DNA from: Archegozetes longisetosus
Taxonomy: Eukaryota; Arthropoda; Arachnida; Sarcoptiformes; Trhypochthoniidae
Assembly: GCA_018873245.2 (NCBI GenBank)
Contig: JAEMBT020000009.1
Coordinates: 1,364,001-1,428,000 of the forward strand
DNA length: 64,000 bases
Reading direction: 5' to 3'
Part shown: positions 1 through 12,160 of the stretch, piece after piece
Position numbering within the stretch: position 1 is the first letter of the stretch
Layout of the letters: each line of letters starts with the position of its first letter
Notes under the pieces: generated by a model
What the model saw: only the letters and a program-made list of their open reading frames with translations
What the model was told of the DNA's origin: nothing
Database searches by the model: none
Program-made: the position numbers and the translations under genes

Positions 1-1511
1 GTGCTAAATATTTATCCAGATTAGAAATTTATGGTCGGAATAGCATTAGGCACTAGTCTAATTTTTTTGATGGATTATTATATTTGTGTTCCTCAAAATT
101 TTCACAACAAATGAATCGTTGACTGAAAACTTTGAAATTGCAGTTCGAGAATAAACCTGAAATTTGGTCGTTTTGACAGAATTTGACTCATTTCCGACAA
201 CTGTAGTAGATATAAATTAAAATTTAATTTAATTATAATGTGTTTAGGATTACCGCGATTTTGAAATGTTACCATTTATAGAAAAATAATTGAGTATAAG
301 ATCAGAATTAAAAATTGTGTTAAGGCATAGATTGACAAACATCTTTTGCTACTCATTGTTTATCATTAGAAGAGTTTTAGTTTAACTTAAAAGTAATCAT
401 GAGTGAAATTATTTTTGTTTTTGTTTATACTTATTATTGTCTTGTTTTAATAATGATTCTGATTACTGTTAAATAAGCTTTTCGAATAAGTTCAACTAAA
501 AGGTTTTGATGAGAGAATAAAGAGCGGCGCTATAAGATATAGGTATAATCAAAACCTATTGAGTGCTGTATACTAGAGGTCGAACATGAAACCCTAAACC
601 ATCGGGAACCAGTTAAGAATCCAAACCCGTACAAGTTTGGGTGGGTTGGTTCAGTGAACAAATTTTCTCGAAAACCCGTACATATAATTATTTTGTTTTA
701 AAAAGTGAAATGCAAATTGTGTAGATATCATGAAATGTTATGCAATAATGCAATTTCGGGAACAAATTAAACTCAAATAACCGCATCTTTTCATAATTTG
801 AAGGTGTTTACTACGAATTGCTGCTACAAATTTATCTAGTGAGAGAAACTTTATCTACGCTGGTATTGCATTGTCTGATAACAAATATCTGATGATTCAA
901 GTAATTTGGATTTAATTACTATTTACAACATCAAACTTTGATTTTTATAAAGAATAACTGACTGATTATAATAATTTTATAGAAATAAATCGTAGTAATG
1001 AGTACTCTTTAATAAAATATTTCGTTATGAACATTTGTCATTTTTACGGGTAACCCATTTACAAACCCTTACGGATACAGGTTGGGTTTGAAAATTGATC
1101 TTATGTTTGAGCCCTACAATATATCTAATACTTGCGAATATATTCTGATAACTTTTTATCAGTAAGTTTTTCTTTGTAAACACGATAATAATTATTGCAA
1201 TAAAACAGCTTTATTTATGTCACAAGTGCTGTAAATTTAGCTCATTGTCGACGTAAAAGTATGTTTTTACGAGTTTTTAGTGATGCTTTTAATTATTTAA
1301 ACACTTTCACTCGTTTTATTGACTAAATATAATTGACTTATATTTTATTCACTAATAAATTCAATTTATGTCTCGTTTAATATTTTAGTTCACTTTTGCT
1401 AGTATTGACTCAATTACTAAAGTCTTTATTAGTGATTAGTTTTAATAACAATTTGAATAAACTGCATGTAAATTAAAGTCTTAATTGAATTGAAAACTTA
1501 ATCACTAAGTC
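1..1511. other. Intergenic; possible decayed hAT-like relic
   Basis: I see no convincing gene here. Between about 572 and 1118 the ends are weakly inverted copies of each other (TAGAGGTCGAACAT at the left; the right end near 1105-1118 reads similarly on the other strand). Both ends also carry short tracts of G/T-rich triplets such as GGGTTTG. This resembles a decayed non-autonomous hAT-type element, but I could not define a target duplication. Confidence 0.25.
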
Positions 1512-4500
1512 ATGTCTTCAGGAAAGGGTTAGAAACATGTTATCAATCGATTCTTATATAAAAACTGTTTAAAGTATTGGTTGAAAGTAGCAATAAGTTA
1601 ATTAGTGAACAATTTATTAATTTCATCAATAACTAGGTTCAGGTTACAGCCGATCTTCTCGTCCAGAATGCTATTACTGTCATCAAATTGGTCACCGCAA
1701 AGATCAATGTCCAGAACTATTAGAGCAGAGGTCAGGTCATTGGCAGACAAGCTCTGGTAGAGGAAGTCGTGCCAGTCATGGATCTGGAGGTCGAGGATCT
1801 TATGGCACGAGTGGTATAGGTCGTAGTAGTCGAGGATCTCATGATGCAAGCAGTAGAGATCTTGGCAGTCGTGTATCTTATGGCGCGAGCAGCAGTAGTC
1901 GTAGCCAACGATCAGGTTTTGAGCACAAGGGAGAACCTACTCCTGGATATGCTAAACAATCGTATCAGCGTAATGTTGACACAGGTTTCAATCTATCACT
2001 TCCTTAGCATTCTCAATTCTTATCAATTTTTATTTGAATTTAGTTTAAATTTGAGCTTATTTTCAGCTTTAATCCAATCACAGTCTTATCTTCATTCACA
2101 AATTTAAAATTTAAAGCCCAATGCTTATTTAGGTAGAGGATCGATAAATATTGAACCAGTCAATGCTAAAGAGCGCGAATGCAAATCAAAGTCTCAGTTC
2201 GTTCCGCGACCGAATACAGGAACTAAAGGAACATTCATAGAACTGATAGCCAATCACTTCCGTCTTGTGATCGAAGATATAACTGTATATCACTATCACA
2301 TTGAAATCGGAGGAAACTCCAACTCAAAGTCTAGTACAAAAAGCGATAGTTCTGAACAATCAAGGAATAAAATGCGAAAATTAAAGCAAAAAGAAAATCG
2401 ATTAGTATTTGAGGCATTAGTCGAGCAAAACAAAAAATACTTCAGAGAAAAAACAACTGGAAAAGCAGTGAATAATCCAGTATTTGATGGAAACTCTAAT
2501 ATGTATACAGCTATGCGTCTAAAGGAAGACAATTTTGAAACCATAACTGAAGTTGATTTGGATGGACAGAGCATTAGATTGAAAGTTAAAGTCAAATTGA
2601 CTCAACAAATAGATTTGGGTCAAATTAATCTGTTCTATGATGGAGTGATTAGTGAAGTGCCACGTGAAGCCATGCAAGCCATTGATATTATCTTACGATA
2701 TGGACCAACCAGTAATAGAGTTCCCATTGGAAACTCTTTATATCCCAAGTGGAACGAGAAAAGTACTTTAAATCGTGTTGATATTGATAGAACTGGTAAT
2801 AAACAAGTAGTGTTTGGTCACTACCAATCAATGCGATTGACAAAAGTTGGACCAACATTGCTTGTGGACAGAAGTGCTACTGCTTTCAATACAGGTGGAA
2901 CTCTTTTGAGTTATTTAGCAAAACTATTTCAATGCGAAGAAGATAGAGTTCGAGTTAATGACAGAGACATCAATCGACTTAGGCAACAGTTGAGAGGATT
3001 GCGTGTTTATACAACACACTTACCTTATAAGAGGCCCTATACTATAAAAGAGATCTCTAATAAACCAGCAGCTAATACATATTTCGAGATCGAAAAAGAT
3101 GGAAAAAAATTTAAGACAACAGTTAAGGAATATTTCGAAGAAACCTACAAAAAGAAATTGAATCACGACTACTTGCCTTGTATTATCCCTCAGGGAAGTA
3201 AAGAAATCTTTTTACCACTCGAAGTGTGCCATCTATTCCCCGACCAACCCGTAGCTAAAGAAAAGATCAGTCCTGAGAACACATCAATTATGGTCCGAGC
3301 ATGTGGTTCTCAAACACCAGTCGATCGTTTCATTGAAATTTGCGAAGCCGTGGCTAACATTAAGGCTGATAGTAAACAATATTTAATGGAATTCAGTATC
3401 GAGATCGAAGATAAGCCACTCTTAGTTCCAGGACGTGTTATCGAAAAACCGAATACTGAAGGATTGAATAGAATGTCAGGTGAAAAGATACACAAAAGCA
3501 TTCCATTAAGAAATTGGATTTTTGTAAATTTAGTTCCTGATAGAGTGAAAGGTGACAAAATAAATGATTTTATACGTCATCTGACCGGAGGTGCAGCCGA
3601 TATGATGGGTATTGAAGTTAATAAACCGATAAAAGTATGGGATCATCAGATCAGAACTCCCAATGATATAAGAACTATATTTCATGGTTCTCAACAAGAA
3701 TGCAAGAAAAGGAATGTCAAGCTTCAGATGATTTTGTTTGTAATTCCAGATGATAGTGATGTCTACACAAATATCAAACTTGAGGGAGATATACACCAGG
3801 GAATAGTGACTCAATGTGTTAAACACAAGAACGTCTGGTCTCCACCAAAAGGTGGTGTTCAGGCAAATCTTTTACTTAAAATCAACGCGAAACTAGGAGG
3901 AATAAATAGGATATTGAAGAACTTGCCAGACAAACCAGCGATTCTTAACAAGCCTGTAATGATAATTGGGGCCGATGTGACCCATCCAGCACCTGCTGAC
4001 AAACTGAGTTCTTCAGTGGCTGCTTGTATTGGCAGTTATGATAAGGATCATTGCATTTATTCGGCTTCTATTAAAGTACAAGAACGCAGTACCAAAGCAC
4101 AGGCTGTTGAAATGATTAAAGAGTTTGATGTTATGATTGAAGATTTGTTAGACGTTTATCATAGACATAATGGAAAGTATCCCCAACATATAATCTATTT
4201 TAGAGATGGTGTTTCTGAATCTCAGTTTGAACAAGTCCTAATTCATGAACACAAGAAGCTATTGAGGGATGCAAAGCAAAAATTTCGTACCGAAAGTGAC
4301 ATTTATTACTGTTCAGAAGAGACATCACACGAGGTTTAGGCCTAAGAATACTCACGATCGCTTGGTTAATAAGAAGGGAAACATTCCTCCTGGAACTACA
4401 GTCGACACACATGTCATACATCCAACTGATTTTGATTTCTATCTATGCAGTCACGAAGGAATTCAGGTATTAATGGCTTTCATTGATTTAATCAGTAATT

Positions 4501-5182
4501 TGTAAGTTTTTCCTAGAAACAGATTTTAATGATAACTGAATCATTTCACAGTCTTGTCTGACAAAGTCTTAATTTAATTATATTCTCATAATTAGATATT
4601 GAAAAATTGCTTAGGATCTAATTATATATTATTTGATTTTTTTATTGATCACCTGAAATATAAAAAAAATGAAGTTAGTTTTAAAGTGAATTTTAACAAT
4701 TAGTTGATGATCATGGCGTATCAAATTTGATAGATATTAGAAATTTTTCTATTGATCACATATTTAAGACTCTCTGCTATGACTTTAAGACCTACTAAGA
4801 CTCTATTTAAGACTTAAATATTAATACAATTGTAATAAGATTTGGATATTGAATTTAGGGGACGAGTCGACCGACTCATTACTACGTTCTACACGATGAC
4901 CACGGCTTCAAAGCTGATGACTTACAAAAGTTGACTTACTATTTGTGTTACACTTACGCTCGTTGTGAAAAACCAATATCGATACCATCTCCTGTCCAAT
5001 ACGCTCATTTGGCCGCTTATAGGGCTCGTAATCATATTGTGGCCTGTAATATAAGAGCAGAACGAGCCAAAAGAGATGAGACCGAAGAAGACAGAAGACG
5101 AAGAGAAAATAAATTAGCGGCTGATTTGAATAAGCTCATTAAAGTCAATGAAGGCGTTAAGAATAAAATGTATTATTGCTAA
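1512..5182 (+). CDS. Argonaute (AGO-like slicer) with N-terminal CCHC zinc knuckle
   Basis: Small-RNA-guided Argonaute, about 1006 aa if one base is discounted. Exons are 1512-1527, 1637-1984, 2133-4466 and 4859-5182, all with GT/AG borders and matching phases. Exon 2 encodes a CCHC zinc knuckle (C17, C20, H25, C30) and a Ser/Arg/Gly-rich tract. The N domain begins near residue 140 with the family motif RPNTGTKG. L1, PAZ and MID follow; the MID loop YTNIK...TQCV fits 5'-phosphate binding. PIWI holds the full slicer tetrad: D736 (GADVTHP), E781, D813 (RDGVSE) and H949 ([10 protein letters not shown]). The protein ends MYYC, close to the usual animal AGO C-terminus. In the A5 run at 4278-4282 one extra base shifts the frame, so the forward frame stops at 4339 while the PIWI continuation (VQKRHHTRF) is in the next frame. 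This is either an assembly error or a recent lesion. It is an AGO rather than PIWI subfamily member by overall motif style. Confidence 0.88.
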
Positions 5183-5948
5183 TCATGCACACACTTACTA
5201 TTGTTACTTATTGTATTACTACTGATATTTTTGTTAAGTGGTTTCTTTTATTCCAAGTTCTTAGACATTTATTGATCAATTGTTTGAGTTGTCGTTTAAA
5301 AAATATTAAAAATTGATTAATGATTCGCTGTATGAAAATATATCATGAGTTTTAAATGAAGCTTTCAATTGCAAGGCGTACTTCATTTTAAGTCATACCA
5401 ACACTCCTATCAGAGCATAATAATTGATATAATATAAAATGAAATTTTCGTTTATTTAATATTAAATCGTAATCTTGTTTATGATTTTGATTGGTTACAG
5501 GAGGAACTTTCTATTAATACCTACTTTTGCTCATCGTTTGCCGGCTTGACTATAGTGTTCAAATAAAAGTTTTTTTGTAAACTTTATATTTCTTAGTTGG
5601 CAATTAAAAATTATCAGTTAAACAAACTCTTTAATGCAAAGTGTTTTACATTTTCTCCTTTAATCATTGAGAAAGAGTTGATATTTTTCGTTTGAGAAAA
5701 AAGTTCGGATTCATGAAGATTTTTGTTAACATAATTTGTATGAATACTACAATCTAATAAAATTTGCTTAAATTTAATTATATTTAACATGATTTGTGAG
5801 AGTTACTTTTAGTGTGGTTTAGTATCTATAATTTTGAAGAAACAATATTTCTTTTTAAATCGATAGAGCAAAAAATTATGAAAAAGCACAAAATCTACTA
5901 GTTAAAATTGTTATTCATATAATAATATTCCGCTTTTCTGTATTTACA
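5183..5948. other. AGO 3' region and upstream duplicate of receptor locus
   Basis: The AGO 3' flank carries an AATAAA poly(A) signal near 5563. From about 5820 the sequence matches the region upstream of the receptor gene at 7060-7190 (shared blocks include AAAGCAC and GTATTTACAG). It is therefore one half of a local duplication that the foldback element at 5949-6771 interrupts. No gene seen. Confidence 0.5.
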
Positions 5949-6771
5949 GTTTATACAGGATGTAGACGTTAGACTCCATAACAATAAAAGTTAATAACTT
6001 TTTAATTATTTGAGAATTTTTTTAGACGTAGAAAAATGGGAGATTTTCGAACTTCGATGACTTTATGGTTTTGGCACCTCCGCCATTTATATTAATGAGA
6101 TAGTTAACATTATGCTCTGTAAAAAATTGAAAATTGCATATCTTGAAAACGCGAGTCGATATCAACAATATTTATTTAAAAATACATTTATTATATCGTT
6201 ATATTCAATCTTATCAAATTTGATAACCATTGGTCAAGAATTTTAGAAGCTACAACTATTTTTTTATTTTTTAATGATGGATGTAGAAGTTATAAAATAA
6301 CAGGATCGCTATAATTAAAGTTTATGACTTTTAATCTAGTTTATTTAATAAATTGAAATTTTTATAAAAAAAAGGAAAAGACTTGAAATAATAAAGTTAT
6401 AAAGAAGTACTTCCAAGGAGTCTAATGTTCTGCATAAAAAAATATATAAAATGGCCATAGCTTCTGAGGTTCTTGACCAATGGTAATCAAATTTCGTAAG
6501 GTTGACTATAACGATATGATAGATATATTTTGTATAAATGGTGTTGATATCGACTCGCGTTTTCAAGATATTCAATTTTTAAATATTTTTCATAGAACAT
6601 AATGTTAAATATCTCATTAATATAAATGACGGAGGTGCCAAAATAACAAAATCAGCGAAGTTCAAAAATCTTCCATTTTTCTACGTTTAAAAAAAATTCG
6701 CAAATCGGTCAAATAATTAAAAAGTTATTAACTTTTATTGTTACGAAATCTAATATTTTACACCTTGTATT
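5949..6771. mobile_element. Foldback (inverted-repeat) element
   Basis: The two halves are long imperfect inverted copies: about 5950-6300 pairs with 6770-6450. For example, AATAAAAGTTAATAACTTTT at the left reappears inverted near 6730, and GGCACCTCCG at 6075 reappears inverted at 6632. The flanks on both sides read TGTATTTACAG, which fits a target duplication of about 9-11 bp or insertion between repeated sequences. It has no coding capacity. It sits inside the upstream duplicate of the gustatory-receptor locus. Confidence 0.75.
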
Positions 6772-6846
6772 TGTATTTACAGCCTGTGTTTGTATTTCAT
6801 TCAATATATCTGAAAGTCAGAAAAAGACTGAAAAATATCAATTCTT

Positions 6847-6936
6847 ATGGATAAAGAATTAAGTAACTTTAATAATAATAATCAATTACTAATAAAATTT
6901 GATAGTCAGTTTTTGAAGTGCGTAAGACATCTGTGA
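6847..6936 (+). pseudogene. Relic first exon of gustatory-receptor-like gene
   Basis: A short frame starting MDKELSNF aligns with the first exon of the receptor at 7272 (MDKKLRNF), including its 5' leader (ATATCTGAAAGTCAG). After about 18 codons the similarity ends and a stop follows. It is a truncated duplicate with no downstream receptor body. Confidence 0.6.
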
Positions 6937-7271
6937 CTTTTGCCGGTTGTAAAAATGGAATAAAGAAAATGAATTTTCGCGAATATCTTTTCTAAATGCA
7001 TAAACTAACAATTGACATGCAACACCAATATTGTGAAAAATATTCGCATTATAATTTATATATTATTTTGAAGAGAAAATAATATTTTTTTATAATCCGA
7101 AGAGCAAAAATTATCAAAAAGCACGAAATATATTATTCAAACTTCTTATTCATTCAATAATATTCCACTTTTTGGAAGTATTTACAGTTTATGTTTATAT
7201 TTGCTGTCTATGTTTGTATTCCATTCAACATATCTGAAAGTCAGCTAAAAGACTGAATAATATCAATTATA

Positions 7272-8603
7272 ATGGACAAAAAATTAAGGAATTTCAATGC
7301 AAACGAATTACTGCCTGGAAATGTCGTTATTAAGAGTGCTGAAACTCATTTGTATAGAATTGGATTATCTCCATTTCAGTTGGATCAGTCAAAAGGAGCA
7401 AATTTTACAATCCTGTATTTATACTAATCTTGTTCTTACAGTTAATCATTAGATGTAGCATTTCATTGCTATTGTCTGATGAGGATTCAAATCTACTCGA
7501 ATTAATTGGCGATTTTGGTCACTTCATAAATCTTAGAGTTCATATGAATATCTGTGCAATTCTAACAACGCTTCTGGCGCTTGTATCACAAATCATTCAT
7601 TTTTACAATTATAAAAACGATATAAAACCCTCATATCTCAAACCATTTGAAATGATTTCTGGTTTGGTTACACCAATAAGTATTGGTTTGACAGATGAAA
7701 AACAAGTTTATAAAATGATAAAAGTGTTCAAAATATCATTTCTTGTTTGTCAATTCTATTCAAATTTCATGTTTCCTCTTTTGGGTATTTTACTATGTTT
7801 AGCATCATTTGGTCTGAAAGTTTCAGTCGTAAAGTTAATTATTTTGGGTATTCCTTATAGTTTGCTGTTTGGCTTAACCATATTATATATGTTTAATTTT
7901 ACTTTCTGGCAATTGGTTTATTTCTATATTATATGTTATTACCTGAAAAGTAAACTCAAAGTTATTAATGAAAAGATAAAACAAAATAATAGACTATTGA
8001 ACTTTTATAAGATTATCAGATCACTGAACGCTATCTATTCAGAAATCAGCGAATATAATAAAAATTATTGGTCAAAATTCTTATTCTGGGTTTGGATTTT
8101 ATCAACGACACTTATAAGTAACACATTATATTTATTTATGTTCGGAAGTTTGACTTTACTAATCAGAGTTATTATCAATGCTTCCACGGTGTTCTTTGCA
8201 TTAAGTCAGATATTCGTAATAAGCACCGCTACTTCGATTCATTTTGAAGCGAATAAGTCATATAAATTATTAAGCTCTTGCTCAATTTCTTTAAGTGGAA
8301 GAATTTCATCGAATCGTCAAAAAATAAAGGTAAATATCTATCACTTATGAAATTATATATTAAGTTTTTTCAATTCATAGTTAATGTCATTCATTGAAAG
8401 AATTGGTCAGAAAAGGGTTGGATTTTATTGTTGGAAACTTTTTATTATTAACTATTTCCGTGAATATGAAGTAAGATTTTTTAATTTTCTTAAAAAATGA
8501 CTTGTAAAACTTAAACAAGATAATAATTTTCATAATTTCTAATATGAAGATCATTGCCCTCATTGGAATACTTTTCCTGAAGATAACTGATATTTCATCC
8601 TAA
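7272..8603 (+). pseudogene. Gustatory-receptor-like 7TM protein, frame broken
   Basis: Multi-pass membrane protein of the invertebrate gustatory receptor type, presumably a ligand-gated cation channel at the cell surface. The first segment starts at ATG 7272 (MDKKLRNF) and runs about 40 codons. The rest continues in another frame up to 8329, so one indel lies near 7390-7400 before the first membrane segment. The body has about six hydrophobic helices separated by Lys/Asn-rich loops. A 50-nt intron (8330-8380) joins a second exon, 8381-8470, with the conserved-looking stretch GFYCWKLFIINYF. A possible last exon, 8550-8603, encodes a short hydrophobic tail and a stop; this call is weak. The TYxxxxxQF motif of insect receptors was not found. 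The gene is probably a recently inactivated receptor; an assembly indel is the alternative. Confidence 0.65.
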
Positions 8604-9778
8604 ATCTGGATTTCTTTTCACAATTGATATCATTAAAAAAATGACTTTATTATATTTAAGATTAGACATTTGTTTATTAGTCAATGTATTTGCGTGGAGT
8701 GTTTGTATTATTCAATAAATTATTAGTGATGTTATGTAGTAATTATAATGAAATATCAATTGAAATATGTTTATGTAGACTTATTTGCCTCAATCAATCT
8801 TCATTTGAGTAAAAGAGTAGTTCTTTGAAAAGTTGTACTCAATAAAAGTGAATTACATTCATGTATAAGAGTAGCTCATATCGATTCAAAACTAATTCAA
8901 AGACTAAAATTCAAACTTAAGCTTCATCTTAGATCTCATTCATAAAATCGAATTAATTCATTTTGTGATTATGACTAGCATTAAATGTGAACCTACAAAC
9001 TTAATCGAATTCAACTTAATTAATTATAAATGATGTGATTTAATGCTTATAATGCTGGCATCTATAAAGTATACCCACTATAATTATCTTTTAATAAAAA
9101 ATGTTTTCAGACAACTGCATATTTAGAAAAGTAATGGATTTGAGTAAATTATTTACATGTGTTCAAAACCTTATATCAATTAATTTATTATTGCAATCAT
9201 AAGAATGATATCACAAACGATTTTTAATGATTTAGGCTTTAATTTCAATAAAATGACTGCACAAATGTAGCAAACTCATAAAATCAATGAATTTTCGAAA
9301 ACATCATTTTTATTGCGAGAATTTCTCAATAAGTCGAATTCACTGCAATTGCTTTTATTGCTTTAATTATTTTTATTAGAAGTGTTTGAATTGATGTCAT
9401 TATAAAGTAAACCACACTGTTATGTGACTGGTTTGAACCAGAGTAACTTACTTTCATAGAATGCGCATTTTTAGGGTTAGTCTTTGGTCCTTTAGGTTAA
9501 GTGAACTAAACCTAAGAACTTAAGCTAAAATTAAAGTTAAGAGGTAAAATGTTCTATGTAGACTAAGGGTTAACAGTGTTAATCTGTCTGCTTCTCAGCA
9601 TTAAATTGTACTTTGAAATATAAAATTACAATATTTTTTACTCATTCATTTTCACTAAGGAAACCCTGAATAAATTTGAATATATTTTTAAAATTTATAT
9701 ATGATTTTCGGCTGTCTTTCTGCAAAACTCTGGTTAAATTTACTCTGACCTAACTACATACGGTTCTGTAAAGAATTA

Positions 9779-9780
<2 letters not shown>
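8604..9780. other. Intergenic, no gene seen
   Basis: AT-rich sequence with no supported exon, RNA gene or clear transposon end. Confidence 0.5.

Positions 9781-9812
<32 letters not shown>
9781..9812. repeat. (AG)n microsatellite
   Basis: About 15-16 uninterrupted AG dinucleotides on the + strand. Confidence 0.97.
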
Positions 9813-9813
<1 letters not shown>

Positions 9814-9935
9814 CAAAAATAATTAGAGTAAACAAGTAAAAGTTAAAAGTGATGCTGCGCTTGGGATTTTTTCGATTGCAAAACTGGCTTTTTGGTGTAG
9901 AAAACAATTAATCTCTCACTGCCTACTAATCCAAA

Positions 9936-10120
9936 ATCTGGCCAAGAATTGAATCGAAACGAATATTGCCTGAACATTTTGTTATTGGGAATGCTTCAGC
10001 TCTTTCATATAGAATTGGATTAACCTCTATTTCCAGTCGGATTAATCCAAATAACACGTTTGACAAACTGTTTTATAAATTCACATTGACGCTAGCCTCA
10101 TTCTTAAGTAGTCATTAAGG
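9936..10120 (+). pseudogene. Relic receptor N-terminus (third copy)
   Basis: A frame reading LPEHFVIGNA...SYRIGL aligns with the receptor segment LPGNVVIKSA...LYRIGL at 7272. It continues into a hydrophilic stretch and the start of a membrane segment (LFYKFTLTLASF) before a stop. It has no start codon or downstream body. It shows that the receptor family was once larger at this locus, and its continuous frame helps place the indel in the 7.3 kb copy. Confidence 0.6.
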
Positions 10121-11463
10121 CTTAGACTTTTAGCATAAGAATTTCGGCAAATTTCGCACTTTGTAGCATAAAAATTTAGTATATTTTGCTTAAGAAATGA
10201 TTTTTACTATATTTGATTTCTAATTGGTGTCAATACAATTTAAAATAAAATTTGAAAAAATTATTAACCAAATTAAATTTAAATTGAACTTTCAGATGTT
10301 TAGATCTATTACTTATATTAAAATATGAAATCGACTCAAACCTCCGAAAACTACAGTTAGTAACTGAATTTGATGTTGAATTAATTTTCGAATTCCTTGA
10401 ACTGATCAGTTCTCAATTTTGATGTTGCAGTTTTATTTTTCAGTCATTTCTCTTTTGTATCAATTTTTATCTCGATTTACTCCTTTACTTTTCTGTTCAT
10501 TTCCTAAGCCTTCTCTTCTCCAAAGATGATGAAGAAGTCAGAGAATTATCATTTAAATCTATTAAAACTTCGGACATTTATACTGTAATTAATTGCAAAC
10601 AATTAGAGAATAAGTAAATGGTTCTCAATATGTTAAGTTTAACAGAATATATTTTAAAGATATCTGCTTTCAGTTAGAAGTATAGTTTGCAGTTTGCTTT
10701 TATGAACTGATTTCCATTATCGCTCTTATTTGGTGCGCGATCTTTAAACGATTTCTGTCAGTACTTTTCATAATTATCTACTTATACATTGAACTTGTAA
10801 TTTAGCATATTTTGCTGTTGGCATTAACTTTAGAACTTTTTTTGACTAAATTTCAAAATTTAACATTTTTGCTTAATTCTAAAATTGTATCCTTTTTACT
10901 TTTAGCTTATGCGACCAGATATGCTAAAAGTTTAAATCATAATTATGAGAAAAACTTATTTTAATGTATATCCTATAAAAGTTTAGAACAAAAGTTTACG
11001 GCTAAATGTTCAATTGATTTTATTTCACTTACAGTGAGATTTCAAACTGATTAATAAATTTTATCTCTATTTATTGACATTGATCTACTTTTTTCAAAAT
11101 ACTATCATTTTTTTCATTTGTTTAAACAAAGCATTGAAACAAAGATAACTAAACAATTTGAACCATCGCATGCATTGATAGTAAAGATAAACTAATGAGC
11201 TAATAAAGTATTGAAGATAGAAGTTGTGGTAAATGAAAAGTTGGTGCAAAAACCAAAATCTATAAAAACAAAGCTAAATTAAACTTAAAACAGTACCCGA
11301 AAACATGACTCAAAGTATTGACATTATAACTGATTGATCATAGATTGAACCGTGAAGCTAATATTCTTTATTTTAGTCTATAAATAACTTTTGAACGTCA
11401 GATAAATAGTTTTTTAAACAAAACAAATGTAATTAAACTTGATTTGCACAAAAGTTTTTGGAA
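10121..11463. other. Intergenic, no gene seen
   Basis: AT-rich. No supported gene or transposon end was found. Confidence 0.5.
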
Positions 11464-11724
11464 ATGAATGAAAGCAAACAAGAAGAAGTAGAAGAAACCA
11501 GTCCTGTATTGAAAGAACCGGCAATAAGAAGATTTATTGAATCGGATAATGATAGCCAACTTGTGTTTTCTTCAAAAATGCACGAGAAATCAAGCGATAA
11601 TGATAATTGCTGCAATCAGTGTCTTAATGGGTGCAAAAATTGTTTTCAATGGTTATGCTGCCATTTCTGTTATGTATTGTTTGGTTATTGCTATCACTGT
11701 TGCTGCCGTTGCTGTCGATCTTAG
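11464..11724 (+). CDS. Acidic N-terminus / Cys-rich C-terminus small protein
   Basis: An 86-aa frame from ATG 11464. Residues 1-50 are acidic and polar (KQEEVEETSPVLKEP); residues 50-86 are packed with about 17 Cys (for example CCNQCLNGCKNC and CCCRCCRS). There is no signal peptide, so the cysteines may be palmitoylated, metal-binding or disulfide-forming; I do not recognise the family. The gene at 12161-12790 has the same plan (acidic/Ser/Asn-rich, then clustered Cys), which suggests tandem relatives. A second frame over the same bases (about 11600-11955) reads as hydrophobic Ala/Val/Ile. That is the expected shift of TGC/TGT codons, so I treat it as a by-product. However, that frame is open longer (to 11959), and a spliced product switching into it cannot be excluded. 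Confidence 0.5.
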   Translation: MNESKQEEVEETSPVLKEPAIRRFIESDNDSQLVFSSKMHEKSSDNDNCCNQCLNGCKNCFQWLCCHFCYVLFGYCYHCCCRCCRS

Positions 11725-12160
11725 TAGTGGTTACTTAGGATTGGATTTAAATAAGGAATATGATAACCAGATTGTTGTGATTGACTTAGTAAATAGTGAT
11801 TTTATTAATGAAAAAGCGCTTTCATTGCTCTCCTCTTATCGTACATCTTTTGAATTGTTATTTACAAACTCTTCTAATCTGAAGATATGGTATTTCCTTA
11901 CTATCTATTCATTTACTTTTAATATATTATACTTTAAACCTAATTCGTTAGTTGCCTAAGAGACAGAAAATTCATATGTTATCTCATTGTTTAACTAACG
12001 TTTACTCTAGTTGTGTGTAAATAAGTGGTTCAAATTATAATTTGCTAGCAATTTTTCCTTATATACTAAAAGTCTAAAGTTACTCCTTCAAATCATTTAA
12101 ATAAAAGTTATTAATTGATGAGAAAATAATGCAACAACTTATTTAAATCTATTTACAGCT

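Noticed and set aside
1598-1849. Minus-strand 83-aa frame over AGO exon 2
   Set aside because: Shadow of the Ser/Arg/Gly coding exon; the sense strand has a zinc knuckle and matched splice phases.
11537-11959. Hydrophobic 140-codon frame overlapping the Cys-rich gene
   Set aside because: Its Ala/Val/Ile content is what shifted TGC/TGT-rich DNA produces, and it begins at TTG, not ATG. Kept only as a possibility in the findings.
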